Origin: Zychaea mexicana
Taxonomy: Eukaryota > Mucoromycota > Mucoromycetes > Mucorales > Lichtheimiaceae
Direction of reading: 5' to 3'
Length of the DNA: 64,000 bases
Assembly (NCBI RefSeq): GCF_025766255.1
Contig: NW_026516676.1
Span: forward strand, 429,501 to 493,500
Each line of letters opens with the position of its first letter. Within the stretch, counting starts at the first letter, position 1. A model generated the notes under the pieces. That model saw nothing but the letters and a program-made list of their open reading frames with translations, was not told the DNA's origin and did not search any database. Below, in pieces: positions 41,952 to 54,452 of this stretch. A program made the translations under genes and the position numbers.

Positions 41952-42668
41952 TCAATTGTTTTTCTTCATAGTATCGGAAGCAGTAGCCTCTTGCTGTTTG
42001 GACCGATTTAAGCAATATCCCAAGAAGACGGCAGGGATTGCGAACAAAAGTGGTACGACTACGCCGGTCAACAGTGGTCGGACACTGTCGTTCTGCTCCA
42101 CCATAAATGTATAAATGGGTGGCATAATCCTCGGTGAAGTAAGATGCATAGTAAGGATCGAGCCAACAGTAACGAGCGTCCACAGATCCTTGGGCGAATA
42201 AAGTCCACCAAATATGCAAAGTGCAGCCTCCAAATAAAAGGCTGCTTTAGGATTCGTTTCCATAAGTCCTGTGCCACCAACGATAACCCTGCTTATGGGA
42301 TCAAGAGGCAAGTCATGTCCATGAACGAGCCAATCCGTAACGAAATGAGAAAACGACGCGACGAAACCGGGGAAAAACAAGGATGCTGACTTTTGGCTCC
42401 GTCGAGTAGCTGCAGTAGCAATGTATCCATAGAGAACGGATAAAAGAGCGGCACCAACCAAGCTGTGAGTATAGTCGCAACGGAGCATTATAGGTCCTAG
42501 TGCGCCGGCTTGATCGTCCGGAAGCTTTGAGATACCCTCCAAATCAACGAATGCGAATAGGCCGTGCATTATATCGAGGAAAGCGACACCGAAACATAAT
42601 ATATTGGGCGATGACTCAGGGAACCATTCACGGAATAGCAGTGCTAGTGAGAAATGGCCAGCAAACAT
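41952..42668 (-). CDS. Intronless polytopic membrane protein resembling bacterial DUF457/YdjM-type hydrolase-like proteins
   Basis: A single uninterrupted frame of 238 residues runs from the ATG at 42668. It has five or six hydrophobic segments. Histidines and aspartates sit at positions typical of a bacterial family of membrane-bound, putatively metal-dependent proteins: AGHFSLAL at the start, FLDIMHGLF, DYTHSLVG, then SHFVTDWLVHGHDLPL followed by a segment with V/IGLG-like spacing. I know that pattern from bacterial proteins annotated as membrane-bound metal-dependent hydrolases or as unknown membrane proteins; no activity is established. Absence of introns, in a window where most genes of this size have several, and the bacterial resemblance suggest horizontal acquisition. 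The tail SKQQEATASDTMKKNN is hydrophilic and probably cytosolic. Confidence 0.7.
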   Translation of the reverse strand: MFAGHFSLALLFREWFPESSPNILCFGVAFLDIMHGLFAFVDLEGISKLPDDQAGALGPIMLRCDYTHSLVGAALLSVLYGYIATAATRRSQKSASLFFPGFVASFSHFVTDWLVHGHDLPLDPISRVIVGGTGLMETNPKAAFYLEAALCIFGGLYSPKDLWTLVTVGSILTMHLTSPRIMPPIYTFMVEQNDSVRPLLTGVVVPLLFAIPAVFLGYCLNRSKQQEATASDTMKKNN

Positions 42669-43017
42669 TCTTGTACAAAATCTGTGAAGGATGTAATAAC
42701 TTACAGATTTATATATTCATCTATTCGTGTGTGTCACCTATTTTGTTGTTTTTTACTATTTTGAGTCAAATGCTTCAGCCTGCTGGGTTTTAGCAGTGCT
42801 TGGCCTTAGTAATTATTGAGGAATTAAAAAAGCACGCAATACACTTTCCAGAAATCACGATGAAGAAGTTCCTGAAATGCCCAGAGTCTAATATACGACG
42901 GCGGTAAAACTGATACGTGTGTGATTAAGCTCAAATGAGATGAGCGATGTGGGGCACGCATGAGTTATAACTAGAGTCTTTTTGTTATTACGTGCGTAGT
43001 TGAATAAAACTGGCACA

Positions 43018-43351
43018 TCAGAGGGAACTATAGGTAGCAACCATTGTGCTACAAAGCGGGAGGGAGAACGAAGGTTGCTGATTTGGCTGGAGTTCCTGAC
43101 GTGAGAAAATGAGCCACGAATATGAAGCTCGCCAAAAAATGAAGGGACCTGTTACAGATGATGAGAAATCGAAACAGATGGTTACACTTGCCTGCGATGT
43201 TTGTAATAGTGTAATAATAAGCATGAGTATCTTTCGGAGACTTTACTGCTTTTCCAAACAGTAAAAAAACCGTGGAAAGTTCAAGAAAGCACACAAAGAA
43301 GTCAAAACAGGCCTTACTAGCTACCCAAGAGAATGGATCCGCTTTGCTCAT
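43018..43351 (-). CDS. Small hypothetical membrane protein
   Basis: A two-exon model (43351-43192 and 43148-43018) joined across a 43-nt GC-AG intron (GCAAGT donor) gives 96 residues. The N-terminal third contains a hydrophobic helix (CFDFFVCFLELSTVFLLFGK) followed by a basic and polar segment, and exon 2 has a second weakly hydrophobic piece (PFIFWRASYSWLIF). The unspliced frame would also be open for 100 codons (to 43049), so splicing is not forced. I do not recognise the family. TATA-like sequence (TTTATAAAG) lies just upstream of the ATG. It could be a genuine small gene or chance. Confidence 0.35.
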
Positions 43352-43719
43352 TTCACTTTATAAAGCATCTTCATATAGTAATGTCATATAGACGCCCGCA
43401 TTAATAAAGTGATACTTAAGTACGCAACGCAACCATTTAACACACCTTTTTTGTACTGGACGGTTCTTCTCCTGTAACTACGTAGAACTGCTTTCACATT
43501 TTCATCCATCCAGTCTCATTTGACCTAACGATAACTACACGAGTTCCGAAAACATTGGATGGTTATCCGTTGAAAGTCGTCCATCAGCGACGTCGGTTAT
43601 AAGAGGCTAGGAAGAGTAAGGTATAAAAACAGACGCAGGCAAAAGCATTGTTTGTACTATTTCTGTTTCGGCAGAGCTAAACGTGTAATTTTTAAGGTTA
43701 GTGAGACGGGGCCGGAAAC

Positions 43720-45200
43720 ACTATTGATTCGGTTAACAGGAAGTCTGATTATAATCTCTGTGTACGCGCCGGTAGGTGTGTGCTTTCTCGCTTCTTTATG
43801 TAGCTTTTATTTTTTACAAAGGTATCCCTTCCCCAAATGTCGTAATCCCAGAAGATGTTTGCGAAGCTGCTTGTGGTCATTGGGACTTCGAGGCATCATG
43901 CATAAAAGTCGTCGACCCTTGAAAAGGTTCATCATTGTTTCCGGATGCTGTCGATTCATCAACCGTTGGTCTTTTTCCTCTCTCCCATTACTGCGCACAA
44001 TGGAATTGACTACATATCTCGATCACCATGAACAGCATCTATCACATTTTGAAAGCTTTTTTTTAAAGATTATGCGCCAATCGGTGAATGCATTATCTCG
44101 AATATTGGTGTTTTTTTGAATTTCAAGAGCTCTTTTGGTCTAGCGAAATATTGGATCATGCGGTAGTCGGTGCCACCGATCACGAAAATGGCCTGAAATT
44201 GGTCAAGCACGACAGCACCTCTGCTCAAAATATGTGTTGGTTCCCTTTTGCTGGTTACTATGGGTCATATTCTTCTTACCATGTATATAGGTCGTTGAAT
44301 GCGTCCAGTGCGAGCTTTTCGCCGTCAATGAAGCCAATGATAAAATCCTGACCACTGGGGCCTACTCGGTAAGTATGATATTAGTTATAACTGAAATCAA
44401 TCTGCCTACCCAGAACCGCACATCTGTACGATTTGCTCAGTAGCTCGAAGCTATATAAAAAAAACTCTGCAGAGCATCGAATGAGAATAGCAATGATCAA
44501 AGAATAGCTGTCAAGCATGAAATCACAATTGTGTTCATAAGGATGGGAGGAGCTTTAAACTCGTGGCTATGTCACTGATCTTCTTTTATTAATTAACGTA
44601 TTTTGCATCCCTTTTAAACGTTGGTAAAACAGTGGTGCGCCATTTGATCAAATTCACTGTCGTGCATGTACGACTTTGAAATGACAGCTTATATCGATTG
44701 ACAGGTATACCTTTTTTGTGCAAATAAGGAGGTAGATTGGAGGCGCTTTTCATGCATTGTCTAACAAATGCTCATAAAGTTTTTTGTATAGTAAGTTTCT
44801 TCTCGAATTGCTGCAGTATGGGTGCTTTAAACTAGCTCTGTACATAAATAAGAACATAAGCATTGCTATCTTCATTGCCCACTCAGAAGTACTCTCAATA
44901 AACTGTCGGTAATTTTGGATCGTATAGTCTTGAAGACTTTATGCACTGTATTTGGCATTTGTAAGAACCCTTGGTCAAAAGTACAAGGGCTTTGTAGAGC
45001 TCTTGGTGTCCTTCCACAATGAATGCAAGTAAAAAAATGTAACCTAAGGTTCCGTAATTAGAATATCAAAAATGGCCAAGATATGGTTCATATAGCAAAT
45101 GTGCAGCCGTGGTACATTTCATACATGGCAACAAGAAATTGATCATGAGTAGCTTGCTATGCCATCCATAAAACTATAATAACTATTGCTGTTAATATAT
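43720..45200 (+). repeat. Degenerate dispersed repeat, copy 2
   Basis: 44140-44710 matches the complement of 27225-27700, and 44870-45200 matches the complement of 26665-26885, in the same order, so both are parts of one old element. Copy 2 retains about 85 bp inside the second segment that copy 1 lacks. Upstream, 43755-43865 matches 60245-60350 (for example TCCTCGCTTC-like and GGTATCCC followed by CCCCAAAT). Conceptual translation at 43690-43760 gives a peptide with IIISVYAP, a motif seen in LINE endonucleases, but frames break soon after. I call it a transposon relic without a family name. Confidence 0.65.
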
Positions 45201-45924
45201 TAAGTCGTACACCGACTCTTACTCTGTTTCCTGCTTCGTCGAATGTGTTACAGAAGCGCGATAGCTTGTCTTAATGCTTACAAGAACTTGTTTCTTTAAT
45301 ACATACATTATGCAGAAATATGTGAATGTACGACTGGAAAGGATGCGAAATAACAACGGGAGCTGTTGTGACACAGGACATAGATGGTCCTGGATAAAGC
45401 ATGTGTTGCCATAAAACTGATACGACATTAATACCTTTAGTATTGAATTTAGCGCTTGCTCTTTCAAATAAATTTTGCAAGGCTTGAAAAACAGCTAATG
45501 CATTATTTCTCTAAGCTCAGTTTTACCTTAGAGGGGGATTATAGCAGCAGTTGTAGTCGTAGTAGCAGGAGTAACAACACTTATACTTTATATCTCTCAA
45601 ACACTCCCTATCATGTGTTCGCTAAGCATCAGAAGAGTAAAAGTGTCCTAATATGGATATCACTTATGCTAATGTGGGATGCTGTATTATGCACACGTGG
45701 ACTGGGACAGGACCGAAGGAAAAATTTGCATGTAACTGAGTACTAGTTATATGATACCGTCAAAAAGTACCCATGTGTATCTCTGAAAATGGATTAGGAT
45801 GGTACTTAAAAATGGTTGAGTGGTATATCATGTACGTAAACTTTTGACTCGTCGAAGAGAGCAAGAGTTCCGAAAACAATTAGAATTGGGATATTTCGTT
45901 GCATGGTTGTATTAAAAGCTTGCA

Positions 45925-45985
45925 ATAAATAAAGATGATAAAAATGACGATGATAATAATGATGATGACAACGACGAAGACGAAC
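45925..45985. repeat. GAT/GAC-rich microsatellite
   Basis: An imperfect GAT/GAC/GAA triplet run lies directly downstream of the SFT2 stop codon, in its 3' flank. Confidence 0.7.
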
Positions 45986-47203
45986 TTAAATTGGGAGAAG
46001 CGAAGCTGCTTGTCGACCCACATACGCACTGCCGTATCTTAATGTAGAAACGCCTCCAGGGATGTACGATCCGAAATACCTACACGATATTACAATTCAG
46101 CCAAGAGATTAATAAATCGCAGCACCACCACTCTTGTCCACCTTATAACGTGTGATAGTTTCCATCCTCTTTTCATCCCCTCCTTCTTTTGAATATACAT
46201 GTATATGCACGCACCATACTAGAGCAATCAGCTGCAGAATAGCGAATATTATGGTAAGGACATAACTTCGTACCTAAACAAATCGCAAACGTTTTATAAT
46301 TAGTAAAAAGAATGATTGAAAATACGGGATTCACGATAACCATTCTGCCCTCCCGTTCTCTCGATCTTTTCTCGGTACACATTCCAATCCATGACCGTAT
46401 AATAATCGAATGCTACATACACCCAGCGAGAAATACAATGTCAATGCCATGGTGCCAGTGTAGGAAAGGGTAAACGGTAGTCGCTCCATGGTAAGCATAT
46501 GCTTCAAATGGGCCATAGGACCTCGAAGCATAGCGATGCTGACAAGAATCAGAATACTTGCCACTAGAGTCAAGGTGATCAGTTACTGTAGATACTATCG
46601 TCAAACCTTAAGGGATAACATTCCGGTATATGATCCGTTTACTCACATGTGAACGTTGCAGCGAATTTGCCTGGGCTCAGAGGAACAATAGGCAAGAATA
46701 AAAAGAAAGCCTGCATAATATACATATATTGTTAGTACGCATAGTATGAAACATATACCACACTATTGCTGCCAAGTGTTTTATATTAAGGTGTAAGAGG
46801 AGGAGGATCACACGACCAGTTCACCACTACTTACGAGGAAGAAGCATGCTATGCCAAGAGCAAGACAGAGCGCAAATGCCATCACTCTCTACATAGATCA
46901 CCAATTGATTTTCAGCAACTATATTGTTCATGATGCGGCATTAAATTGAAGAGTTACCTCAACACGGGACATTTGATACCAAGGTTCTTCTTCTTCATCG
47001 CCAGTTAAACCGACCGGAAGATAACCCTGGACACTGTTTGAAACATTCGAGAACATGTTGGAAGCGGAATCGCGGATCGTCGCAAAGGGATTGTTGTTGT
47101 TCGCTGGTGAGGTATCCGTAGGTAACGATATACGTGGGGATGACCGTGATAAGTTTAAGCCACGAAGGGAATTATGAAAGTTGTTTTGTGCTTGTTCACT
47201 CAT
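45986..47203 (-). CDS. SFT2: SFT2-family Golgi vesicle-transport protein
   Basis: Six exons (47203-46958, 46888-46835, 46710-46647, 46563-46421, 46273-46215, 46079-45986) give 219 residues, close to yeast Sft2. The N-terminus is hydrophilic and ends with an acidic stretch (TGDEEEEPWYQMSRVE). Four transmembrane segments follow: VMAFALCLALGIACFFLV, a segment ending in PLSPGKFAATFT, LILVSIAMLRGPMAHLKHML (the family's G-P-x-x-x-L-K motif) and VLTIIFAILQLIALVWYFGS. The ending SYIPGG then LRYGS is also family-typical. Sft2/Got1 proteins support fusion of endosome-derived vesicles with the Golgi. If the last intron is retained, an alternative 3' end is possible, but the spliced form restores the conserved W-Y-x-x-S-Y-x-P motif. 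All introns are GT-AG. Confidence 0.88.
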
Positions 47204-47906
47204 GATGTATATACAATATTTCTGTGTGTGTCTGTGTGTGTCTGGAGTCGGAAAGGGTCCACACCCGAAGGAGGTCTGTGTGTGTAGATTGAGTCGCGGT
47301 GAGGGGTGCGCCACGTTTGATCATGCCCGGTAGAATAAATCTCCGGAAATTTACTTTTAGAACAAAACATTTCGCAGCAGTGCTCGCTTACTCCGGATAA
47401 CGAAAGGCGCAAGTGACACGATCAAAGCGAATGTTTTCATGTCGATCAAAGAAGACAGATAAAGAAACGTGTGCTTTTGGCAAAAGAGAAACTGACTGCA
47501 TATGTACACATGGATATATGGACGTGTGTAGCACCTGCAATATGCGATAGCCCCAAATCTTTCTTTGTGAGAGGGAAGGAGGAAATAGATGGCAATTGGG
47601 GTTATTGAAAGAAAAAGGCAATGGAAATCGAAAATAGCGTGTATCTTTAAAGCTTAGCAAGGTTGTTTTTCGTCTTGCTTGTCCAACTGAGTATCACACA
47701 TCCAGCAGGGAGAGGACAACACAGAATGACAAAGTTGTTATCTACTTGTGTAACATTGATCTCCACAGTTACGGTTGAGCGGTCATCCAAATTCTATTCT
47801 GTAACGCAACTGTTTTTGGTAGGCACCGAGATAACAAGAGTGAGAGAGAGAGTCCGTAAAAGCCAGTTCCGGGTCGCCCGCTGTACAACTTCTTTCTTTT
47901 CTTCTC
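47204..47906. promoter_or_regulatory. Divergent promoter region of SFT2 and the Q/N-rich protein gene
   Basis: The two genes diverge across 703 bp. A TCTGTGTGTGTC duplicate lies at 47220-47242 near the SFT2 start, and an AGAG-rich tract at 47840-47860 lies near the start of the other gene. No specific site is assigned. Confidence 0.45.
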
Positions 47907-50092
47907 ATGAACACGTTACAATCAGAGACCAACGATGTTACTGCAGCTGCAGCAACTCACGGCTGTCTTGTCCAAGCTGGCATTTTGGGCCAATTCTACC
48001 ATGCACAAGCCGAAGACATTTTGACTGACGACGACCTATTGGATTTATTTCGCATTGTCAAGCAAATCTTGCGCAAAAAGCCAGATACCGACCGTGTAGC
48101 CAAACTGTTGTTTTGCGTGTCGTATGCATTGGGTGATAGCGTCAAGTTTAGCAAGGCTATCCACGATGATAGGATCGTGTTTCGCGACTGTAATCATCAT
48201 ATGGGTACTGTCGTGTTGCCACCAGGAACGAGTGCAACCTGTTGCAACGGCGGTGGTGTTGTAGTCAGCAACAACTCCAACAATAATAACAACAACAACA
48301 ACCATAACAATGCTACGGCTCATACTGTCATGAGCGCCTCAAGTAACAGCAGTAGCAGTATTTCCAGCTACCCACAGCAACAGCAACAGCAACAGCAACA
48401 AGAGGACGATCAGTGGTCGTCTTCCACATCCCCATTATCGCGCCTATTTTCAAGTAGTGGTATTGATACCCCTGTCACTGAGAATGCCTCGACCGAATCT
48501 TTTCGAAGTTATACCCAGTTCCCTACACCCCCATCTCAATCGTCATCGTCTTCTCAACATCACCATCACCATCAACCACAGCCACAACCACAGTTACAAC
48601 CGACTACTCCACAGCACCAACAACCTCAGCAGCTAACACAGCAACAGCAGGAAGATCCAATGCAAAAGTATCCTTATCTGCGTACGTTGCTAAGCAACGC
48701 GTTGACAGGAAACGCAAATGAAGTCTTGATGGAGCCCAAACAACGCGGATTCTATTACCAGGATGGCCAAATTGCGCGTGAGCCTGCATTGCTACAACGC
48801 TATGCGGAACAGGGCGTATTGACGCAAGCGTCCCTGATGCGGAAACGGAAACGACAGTTACCCGACTTTAATTTTCCATACGAGCTTGCCACTTTACCCG
48901 CACCAGCAAAAAAATCTAAAATGCCTCATCGGCATGGTGAATTTGAACAAAGACGTAAGTTGCTCTTTGGGGGGAGGCGCCAGTCTAGGACATGCGGGTG
49001 TGTGGATTGTGTAAATGTACGTGCGTATGTGTACCTGCACCTGCCTTTTATGGGGGTGGAGGAAGGGGTGTGGGAAAAATGTATGTCCAGACAAGTAGCA
49101 GTACCTAAAGGAGTGGATGACGAGACAAAGAAGAACGGGAAAACCTAAACATTCTCTATGATGCAGGCGACGAAATAATCAGCCGAATGCGAAGCATTAC
49201 CTTGTCCGACCTAGAACAAAAAGCACAGCGTCTGACGGATGATTTCAGCTTAGCCATAGAGTACGCCCCTGAAGTGACCGCGGACCCTGATCGAACACCT
49301 GAAGAAGCTGCCGATCTTCTAGAGCCGGCGCTCCGCATTTTGACGATCCACTCGAATATGAAGCCGCATCTCGACAATGGCATGAATCAAAATGGTATTT
49401 ACTACAACGCCGATTATTTCCGTCTGTACCTAGCCTTTGAGCAGTTCCAATCACGGTTTGCGCTCCTGTATCCGAACGAGGTGGTCAAGCTCAACGAAGA
49501 ACAGCAGCAACTCCAACAGGAACAACAGCAACAACAGCAACAGAATGATACCATGAGCAACAGCAGCATAATAGTAGCTAACGCTGCGGATCGCGACCGG
49601 GAACGCAATGCCAATATGAAAGCCTACCGCGGCTGGGTTGAGCCATTATTGACCGAAACGAACTGGGCCGCATTCCGACGCAATATCGTGGTAGGCGAGC
49701 GTATGAAGCAGCTGACCCAAGTGGTCGGCCAGGGCATGCTTTTGATGACCAAGGAACTCAGTGGCTCCAAACTGCATCTGACGTTTACAAACAATGAATG
49801 GGAGGAGTTTATCAATGGTCTGAGCGAGGGCAAATGGGACCATACCATCAAGTGGGACAGTGAGCCGCTGGCTATGCGCGGTAAAGATGGCGAATCGATG
49901 CTCGTCACTGAGCTGCAGCGCAAGTTTGGAACACAACATTGGTTCGGTGCGGATGGTAAAGTCACGTCACAAGACCAACGAAGAGTGTCATTACGGAATA
50001 GTGCGCGTCAGTCCGTCGATTCTCCCTCTTTGTCTGCTTCATCGTCCTCCTCGCCGGTCGTCGAGGACAACCACCAACGGCAAAATCAATGA
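47907..50092 (+). CDS. Unrecognised 657-residue protein with Q/N/S-rich central region
   Basis: Two exons (47907-48954 and 49167-50092) join in frame. Residues 15-95 form a compact, probably helical block (LDLFRIVKQILRKKPDTDRV, then LLFCVSYALGDSVKFSKAIH). Residues 110-260 are runs of N, S, Q, H and P. A basic motif MRKRKRQLP near residue 312, followed by PAKKSKMPHRHG, looks like a nuclear-localisation signal. The second exon encodes a conserved-looking folded part: YYNADYFRLYLAFEQFQSRF, WVEPLLTETNWAAFRRNIVV, then LSGSKLHLTFTNNEWEEFI. A Gln run (49501-49545) interrupts it. I do not recognise the family; nuclear regulatory function is an inference from composition and the basic motif. The start at 47907 is the first ATG of the long frame. 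Confidence 0.75.
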
Positions 50093-50403
50093 TCACAATT
50101 GTAATAACAGTGGTAATAGTAATGATGCAAAAGTGATGACAGATAAGAGTGTTGTACAGATATTGATAAAAGATATACCAGAGTTTGTTTGCTTTCTTTA
50201 TACTTTCGAAAGCTGTTATTAGTATTACTATTACGGATGACAATGATTATGATGGAGAGATTGACGGAATCGTCAGCTCTATGTGGAAATAGGCAACAGA
50301 GAGATAAGGAAGTTGCTGTCAATGATAAGAGAATTCTTGTGGGGGTTGGTGCTGGAGGTAAGAGAAGGAAACTGATTGTACAGATAATAGAGATAACACG
50401 GAG

Positions 50404-53400
50404 TTAAATCTTTTTAGCGCCAATGCCGCCCTTTTTCTTTTCACGTAATTCGGCCATGCGCTATTAGGGAGTGTTTATGCTATCTCGTTAGCCACTTATC
50501 TCTGATGTGAGGCCAAACTGCCTAAAGTTTGCTATCTTCTTCTTTACCTGCCGCCTTTCTTCTCTTCTTCGTTCCATTTCCGCCCGCTTTTCTTCTTTTG
50601 ACATAGCAGGAGCTGTCGTTGGGGGAGAATTTGTAAAACCACCACCACCACCAGTCTCTTCTTCTTCGTCAGCAACGAATGCTAAATATTCAAGTAACGA
50701 TTTTTCTCACAAATCAGTTATCATCGCATTATATGCTGTGTCTACGTTCGTTTTTCCCGCGCCCATGCATTTCTTTCCCACAATATTACCTAATGGTTTG
50801 GGTTTGGTTTGACCTAATTTCATGGGAGCCCTGGTAGCAGAGTTGGTTGGCTGGGACGACGTCGCGGATCCGAATGTCGATACAGCTGCACGCGCACTGC
50901 CTGTTGAAGGTGGTACAATGGCTGTAATCGGCTCCGGTTCGGCTGTCGACGGTGCATCGAATGGTTCTATAATGCATCCAAAAAGGTATATCTTATCCAT
51001 TAGAGAAACAGGGGGAAAACAGATAACCTTCTCTCATCCTTTGTGATACGATCATGGGAATCTCTATATATTTCAATTTCTGTCTTACCCCATCCATCGT
51101 TCTCTTCAAACCCAATTAGACCACCGTCATTTCCACCACCATTATCCCAGCCGTTGGTATCATCCATGTCTACAGGTGCTAGGTTTAGACGGTTCGATGC
51201 TGGCTTTGCAGCTGCAAAGGAGTCAGAGATAGGTGCCGATGAGGGTCGATATTCTTGTTGCTGTTGTGGTTGCTGATTGTTACTAGCGGCCATGGGATTG
51301 CTGTTGATCTCTCCACTAGGTGTAGAAAGCTGAACAGACAGTAGTCAGTATCAAAAAGAGGATATATTTTAAAATGTAGGATAATTACTCGAGCATTAAG
51401 GGATGACACGGCCCAGCCGGCTAAACCTTTAGTTGCTTCACCAAAAACACCAGTCATCGATACACCAGCCGCTTGTGCACTCGCTTCGGTACTAGGCGTA
51501 GGCGATGTCGTTGCAGAAACAGGCTCCAATGCGGTCTCCGGCTAATAGATATATTGATTAATATAATAAGGCTGAGAGCATCACATTACTAACATTTTCT
51601 TTTTTTGCATACCATTTTGTCTGCATGTTCTTGCAGACGAGTGATAAATACGTTAATTGCTTTAAACGCTTGCACGCGTACAGTCCTATGTATTCATTTT
51701 ATAGTTAGCGAAAAAATATCAGGCATTCTTTTCTAATCATGATAACCCTGTATTGGTTACTTTTTCTTACTTTTCTTTATCAATCAATACTTGGGATATA
51801 CAAGGTACAATTCTGCTGGAGCATTCTTGGACATCAAAATAATCGGATGTGGCTGTATGATAGAGAAAACACCCATTAGTTGTAGCAATTTATATAAGCA
51901 CAATTACTTGCTTACCCATTAGTGCCATAAGAGCAGCTATTCGAGCATGGTGGAAGCCATCCCGAAGGCCTCTAGTAAATGCCGGAACGAGAACCTTTTT
52001 GCGAGTCTGTTAAGGATCAGAGAAGATACACTTAGCAAATCGATTTTTGAGACTTGGCCGATATAAAGGATATAACAATCCTACTGCTTTGAATAGCAGC
52101 ACTTACTCCGTCATTCAAATGTTTTGCAATCTTGCCTAAACAAATCGTTGTATTTGTTCTAATACCAGGCTCTTCATCCACTTGTAATTTTGCCAAGTAT
52201 TTCAGCAGATCATAGTTGATGATTCTGTCATTCAGCTATATGTAACAATGTCAGCTTCTGTTCCTGTGTAAAACTTTAAAGGAAAGCCATGTAGGGATGT
52301 TACCTTGGGAACAATATAGAGAATGGATTTGATAGTCTGTTCTCGGATTATCGGAACTGTATCTGTGAAGCCTGTCGCCTAAATTCATTGTTGCTTAGTG
52401 ACAAAAACGATACCCAAAAACCCCTTTTCGCGTGTGTGTAATTTTTTTTTTGCCTTTCCGCGTACACAATTTTCAATATGATTTATTATTATTTTAAAAA
52501 AGCTTACCACATGAGGGAATATCTGATTGCTAACAGCCTTGTTGGGTATATGTTCAATAAACTTTGGCACGTTTTCGAGCAAACTGACACGGATAGCGCG
52601 ATCCGGTGAAGCAAACATGCGTACAATAGGATCGACAATGACTTTTTCGTACTCCTCGTTATCCAAATGCTGACCAATCTTCAAGATAGCACCCAATGAT
52701 TTTGCTCCACCGGATCCAAACTCAAAAGCCTTGACCAGTTCAGGCAAAATCTTGTACTTTGAAAATTCGCTCGGGAATGTATCGATTGAACTATCCAGCT
52801 TTCTGTGTAGCCACATACATATCATCTATTAAGTAACCTTATTCGAAGCCTCCAGACCTACCCTCTCCCATCGTTCTATGTAAGTGAAGCCCCAAGGATT
52901 CCTCATATATCCTTACCTAAAGAAGCCTTCACGTTCGCTCTGCTCCTTGATACTGATATTTTCCAAGAACAAATTGAACTGAACAAAATCTTGGGCGAAG
53001 AAGCTATGCAATCCTTCGTCAATAAACGCATCTGCGTCAGCTCGACCAGCGGGAGATACACGAAGCAACGCTCGGTAGATTTCCAGCATGGCAGGTGGAA
53101 TATTACCACGCTGCGTTAGCAGTTGATCCGTAGTGTCAAATCGGTTGTTGTATGCTTCATAGATAAGACATCCTAGATGATATGAATCGATAGCTGCTGT
53201 AGGCAAACTATTTTTGAGAAATATGGCGTTGAGCACTTTTATCAGTAAAATTGAGGGATGGCTACTTGGTGAATGCCATTTTACTCTTACTCTTTGATAG
53301 CAGTCCATCCAGATTTTTTGACTTCAGGCGGTGCATAACGCTGCGCTTCGGGTGCTAAACCACCAAATGTCTAAAGAACCATATCACCATTAGATTTCTG

Positions 53401-54236
53401 AGGCTACCATATACTTGGACCAGTATTAGAACGTCATTGTACCAGAATCATAGGGCTTTCTTCTTTCATGGATGAAAGTAGCTCAAATCCACCGAGTTTC
53501 CATTCGCCTGCTTGATTGATAAAGATCGATGCTACTCGTACGTTGCCATGCACCATCCCACAATCGTTGTTGATAAACTTCAATGCGTTCTAAATGAGAA
53601 CATACATAGTTTAACATATGCATCCATGGATATAGATACAATTTCGAGTTCACCAGAAAAATTATAGAAACGTACTGCCACTTTATATAGTCCCCACAGC
53701 GTCAAATTCGGGTCTGGATCTTGATTTAATTGATTTGATAAGGGTTGGATAGGATCTGTGACAAACATGATCGCTTGATCTGTCTGTATTATGGGAAAAA
53801 CCGACATGTGTTCAAATTTATAGCACACTGTACATAGTTTCTCTCACGTGTATGTGGCAAAACAGGTGTAATATGTACCTCGGCACCGTCGATATATCGT
53901 AACAGATCGGGATGACGCATAGTTCGAATACGTTTAAAAGCATTGCGTGCCAACGCTACCTTGTCTCGGTTTTTTGTGCAGTCGAACGTGAATACTGATA
54001 CAGGCGATCCGTCGTCCTAATTGACAGTTAAAAAGTTATTGCTTTGAGCATTGTTGTAATATAACGATCGGGAGGGGTGGGTTATTCTTTTTTACTTTTC
54101 GTGTTCCGTGATGCAGGGACCAGATGGATTGGTCCTCATACCAGTCGACTTTGGCACCAACGCTAAACGGGAAGGAAGCGGAATCTTTTCCGAGAAGTGA
54201 TAAACCACTCTTCACAAAGCCGGATAGAAATGCCAT
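50404..54236 (-). CDS. CEX1: SCY1-like pseudokinase (SCYL1/Cex1 type)
   Basis: A multi-exon minus-strand gene from the ATG at 54236 to the TAA at 50404, roughly 800 residues. It opens MAFLSGFVKSGLSLLGKDSA, then a kinase-like fold follows. The catalytic loop HRD is replaced by H-G-N (in GMVHGNVRVASIFI) and the DFG by G-G-F (WKLGGFELL), so it should be inactive. HEAT-like repeats follow (LPELVKAFEFGSGGAKSLGA; HVATGFTDTVPIIREQTIKS; AKHLNDGTRKKVLVPAFTRG). The C-terminal part is disordered with repeated GWDN/GFEENDGW acidic motifs and ends with a basic RMAELREKKKGGIGAKKI. SCYL1 acts in COPI Golgi-to-ER traffic and tRNA export. I located exon 1 (to about 54090) and exon 2 (54016-53879) precisely; later boundaries are approximate. 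Confidence 0.9.
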
Positions 54237-54452
54237 TCTTTTGTGTGTTATGTTCCTGTGTTTTCTATTGTTACAGCACACACACAAAAAAGTAGTTGCT
54301 GCCCTCAGACTCTATACAGAAAAGGAGAGACGGATAACTCCGTACAGACAGAGCTCACCCAAATAAATGTGTAAGCTGACCTGATATGGCGGACGGAACT
54401 GCGCACGCTTTAACGGCTTTCTTTATTCAGTTCCACTTTAAGCAAACGTCTA